Assembly (NCBI GenBank): GCA_003254925.1
Contig: QANZ01010380.1
Location: 65,155 to 129,154, forward strand
Length of the DNA: 64,000 nucleotides
Direction of reading: 5' to 3'
Source: Chamaecrista fasciculata
Taxonomy: Eukaryota > Streptophyta > Magnoliopsida > Fabales > Fabaceae
The notes beneath the pieces are model-generated. The model was not told where the DNA came from. It saw only the letters and a list, made by a program, of their open reading frames with translations, and did no database searches. The translations under genes and the position numbers were made by a program. Positions 61,118-64,000 of the stretch are shown in pieces; the first letter of the stretch is position 1, and every line of letters begins with the position of its first letter.

Positions 61118-64000
61118 ATGGAGGTTTCTGTAAGTGATTTCTTCTTTTAACCCAATTTCTCGTAAATCTCGCCCATATAACTCGATATTCATCCGGAGTT
61201 TTTCTTTGTCTATGTAATTTTAGATCAGACGCATGTTGTCGTCGGGGTCGTACCGATTGTTATAATTAAATATTGCTCAGTCTTATTTTCTCTGCGTTGT
61301 TCCTGCATTTTTGGATGTTTGTTCTTCGAGCATTTGATTTCAGGTGCTTGATCGCAAGTATCAAATGTTAAGATGTTTAGGGTACCTTCCTTTTCATTTT
61401 CTTGTTTTTGAGTTTTGATCAGGATTAGTCCCTACGAATACCCTTACGTATTTTTCTTTTTAAGTAGGTGAATTATCATTTACTCTCTGTTTGCTGTTGA
61501 AAACTCTGCTTGATTAGTCCCTTGGGGAGATGCCTACATTTATACTCACCTAAATGGAGGCTTTTCCCCCTTTTGGCTGCGAATAAGTGTTTACTTATTG
61601 ATCTCTGCAATCCATGCTGTTCTGGTAAATCATGGAATATCTGCTTGAGAATCATCCCGGCTCGAATGCATTTTATTTAAATTTTGGTGAGGGGTTCAAT
61701 TGCCATTTAAAGGTACATAACATTTGTAAGACAAGACAATAAGCTGAAATAGGTTTTATATTCCAATGTCTTCCTTTGTTATACTACTGGTTATGATCAA
61801 AATTGTCATTTGAATCAGTGAGTTTCAGTAATTTAACCCTTGAGGAAGAATAAAAGTGAATATTCATGGATTTGAACTATATATTCAGGAGAAAACAAAT
61901 GACCGTAGGAGCTTTGGAAGCAACATCCAGCCATCTAGCCAATCAAGGAAAATGTCCATAGGACTTATGGCAGATTGTGCAGCTAACACAAGAAATGGAG
62001 CCATGAAAGGAGAAAGGGCTATCATGCCAAATACAAAGAAGGTAGTATCCAATGGGGGAAATTTCGTAGGAGAAGAAAGAAAGGTTGAAGGAGTGAGGGC
62101 TTCCTTTAATATGAAGCAAATTGGATTACCAGAAGAGGCAAAGTGTTCTCGGACCACTAAATCCGTTTTCCAAATAGGAACCGATGGAATAGAGTGTGCA
62201 CCGCAGCTTTTCTCAAATCAGACAACAAATTCTCATCCCAGTAGTAACCAGAAGAAGCTTAATGCGACCGTCTACAAAAGGAAGGGAAAGAAGGACGAGA
62301 TCCCCGAAAGGATAGAAAATTTAACATTCAAGACTTCACAGGAAGTCTTCGAGTCTGACAAGACCAAGCTAGAAAACAAGAGAAATATGACCGAAAACAG
62401 AACTGAAAATTTGAGGATGAAGCTCTGTCAAATATTGGGGACCACGTCTTCCCCCAAGACTCATCATTCAGGTTCTCAGACTTGTAACATGGATGAGGAA
62501 CGATTGCCACCCGAGCAGCGTTCTGATCAGAAGGATGATAAATTTAATAATATCAAACAGAGTCACGATACTATAGAAACTGATCATACTAATGGGAGGC
62601 CAGTAACTCGTTCTTGGAACCGAAAGAGATCGTCGGCCAAAATGCAGCCATTGAAATGTAAAAGTGACTCCAGAGACAAAGGGAAGCATCAAGTTAAAAA
62701 TATCCTCTCTTTTGATGAAAGACGGACTGGGAGTCGAAGTTGTCCAGATGATGATCCCTCGATGTCATTAAGGGATAAGAGTCATAGAAAGAACTTTGTT
62801 GGCGGTCCACGTAAGATATGCTTCCCTGAAAATGATGAAGCAGGTAAACTACGTCAAAAAACTGTGAAGACTGATATAACACCGCCTGATGAGGGAAGAT
62901 TTTCACTTGGGAACAAAACAGGAGGTTCTCGTTGTTTATACGATCATCAGAAAGAGAGCCTTCAGACACAGAAAATTATTCAAGAACAAGAATCCCACCA
63001 GTCACCGATCATAAAGAAGGGAGATCAGCACCGAGAACTCGAGGATTCTGAAAATGGAAACCAACGAAAAGATATAGATACAGTAACAGAGAATGTTGCG
63101 GGTCCCCAAATTAGTTTTCAAAGTCCTACATTTGGACATGAGACGCCAACTTTAAGTTCTACACCTAGCTCAACGCCAAAAAAGGACCAAAAAGTCAGTA
63201 TTGTTAGCAGTCCGGAATCAACTGACACCGAAAGAAGATTTCATCCGGGAACTATTCATAATTTGAGGATTTCCAAGATTTTTGATCTAGGCAATAACGA
63301 AGAAAGAACGCCAAAGCAATCTTCTGTATCCTAATCACTTAGTGGTTTCCATTTGATGACTTTCCGTCTTCTAATTTTTAAGCAGGTGTGTTGTTCTTCT
63401 GCATTTTACGGTTCCTTATCAGACTTCAGGACATTGAGGAACTCAAAGATTCTCTTCCCAGAAAAGTTGCATCTTTGGAAGGGAAAGGAACTCCAGATGG
63501 TCGGTCTAATTCATCATCTGAAGAGAGGAACTTTCAGGGATCTCAAGAAGGTATGACTTTCGTCAAAGAAGGATATATGCATTCACTCGTTGACTAATTA
63601 ATTTTTCAATTTATGCATCTTAGCAAAATTGATGTACTTCTTTTAACAACATGACGTTAGTTTAAATCGCATCTTAAAACTAACCTTTTTTGCACTTGAC
63701 AAACTGCTATGTATAACACGTTTGCACTCAATAACCGAGAGAGGTGATGAGTATGTGGCTGTCCTAGTGATTCATTGGAAAAATTCCCAAAGAAATAGCT
63801 GCTTCTAATAGTCTTAGCTAATTCTGAAATCGTTCTTACAGGGAATGGGCAGGTGTTCCAATAATGAATTTAGGAAACTACTTATATTGTAGTTAATTCC
63901 ACAGATGCTGTTATTGTATACAGCATCTGTTATCCTCCATGACCTCCGAACGTACATATCACTTTGACTCTATGCAAAGACTAGTTACAGGCGAGGCTGG
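61118..64000 (+). CDS. ASY3: ASY3-like meiotic chromosome axis protein (5' part)
   Basis: Exon 1 61118-61129 (MEVS), exon 2 61889-63325, exon 3 63430-63550. The gene continues past the right edge, and exons beyond 63550 were not resolved. Exon 2 begins EKTNDRRSFGSNIQPSSQSR followed by KMSIGLMAD, matching the conserved N terminus I remember for plant ASY3. Inside it has ENLRMKLCQILGTTSSPK and a long polar Lys/Ser/Glu-rich disordered stretch. ASY3 is the coiled-coil axis partner of ASY1 (HORMA protein) needed for synapsis and crossover formation in meiosis. The C-terminal coiled coil would lie outside the window. Exon 1 is inferred from phase and splice sites; another small exon could lie near 61340-61380. 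Confidence 0.78.

Noticed and set aside
61340-61380. Possible extra coding exon of the ASY3-like gene (VLDRKYQMLRCL)
   Set aside because: Its best donor gives a length that is not a multiple of three and would break the frame into exon 2, so it was left out of the model.

Overview
This window is nuclear DNA from a flowering plant, most likely a dicot. The evidence is GT-AG introns, AT-rich spacers, many Mutator-like (MULE) inverted-repeat elements, a conserved MIR408 hairpin, and plant-only families (PMEI-pectinesterase, RADIALIS-like SANT, Aux/IAA, ASY3). I cannot name the species. Exon models below come from reading splice sites by eye; reading-frame phases were checked by adding exon lengths.

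Layout. 1-5.2 kb is scrambled repeat DNA: fragments of a C2-domain gene, an old MULE, a duplicated block from upstream of the pectinesterase gene, and a young Pack-MULE (3177-4568) carrying a piece of a caffeoyl-CoA O-methyltransferase gene. 5.7-7.4 kb is an intact type I pectinesterase (+). 8.9-9.2 kb is a small RADIALIS-like SANT gene (+). 10.2-10.7 kb is an unannotated MIR408 locus (-) with seven GTAC copper-response cores upstream. 11.1-15.7 kb holds three more MULE-type elements; the largest carries a BIR-type leucine-rich-repeat receptor fragment. 15.9-18.0 kb is a secreted protein of a plant family I take to be DUF7705 (-). 18.0-23.0 kb is AT-rich spacer. 23.1-26.0 kb is a three-deep nest of MULE-like elements with a long hairpin.

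30.1-36.8 kb is a complete 12-exon ABCB (ABCB4/11/21 type) transporter (+). Its fourth intron holds the 5' half of an alpha-expansin gene in antisense. 37.9-41.1 kb is a FAM192A/NIP30-domain nuclear protein (-). 41.3-43.5 kb holds three MITE-like MULE derivatives, two with clean target-site duplications. 47.1-49.9 kb is a six-exon GH28 polygalacturonase-like gene (+). 50.5-52.7 kb is a nine-exon protein S-acyltransferase (-) whose DHHC motif reads DYHC. 53.3-53.7 kb is a decayed WRKY gene (-). 54.2-55.4 kb is a non-coding LTR-element fossil. 56.7-57.5 kb is a short four-exon Aux/IAA gene without the degron (-). 61.1 kb to the right edge is the 5' part of an ASY3-like meiotic axis gene (+).

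The genes do not form one pathway. Two act on pectin (pectinesterase, polygalacturonase), and two are connected with auxin (ABCB transporter, Aux/IAA). The most informative content is the unlisted MIR408 locus, the several independent gene-fragment captures by repeats, and single-residue changes at catalytic motifs in two otherwise intact genes.
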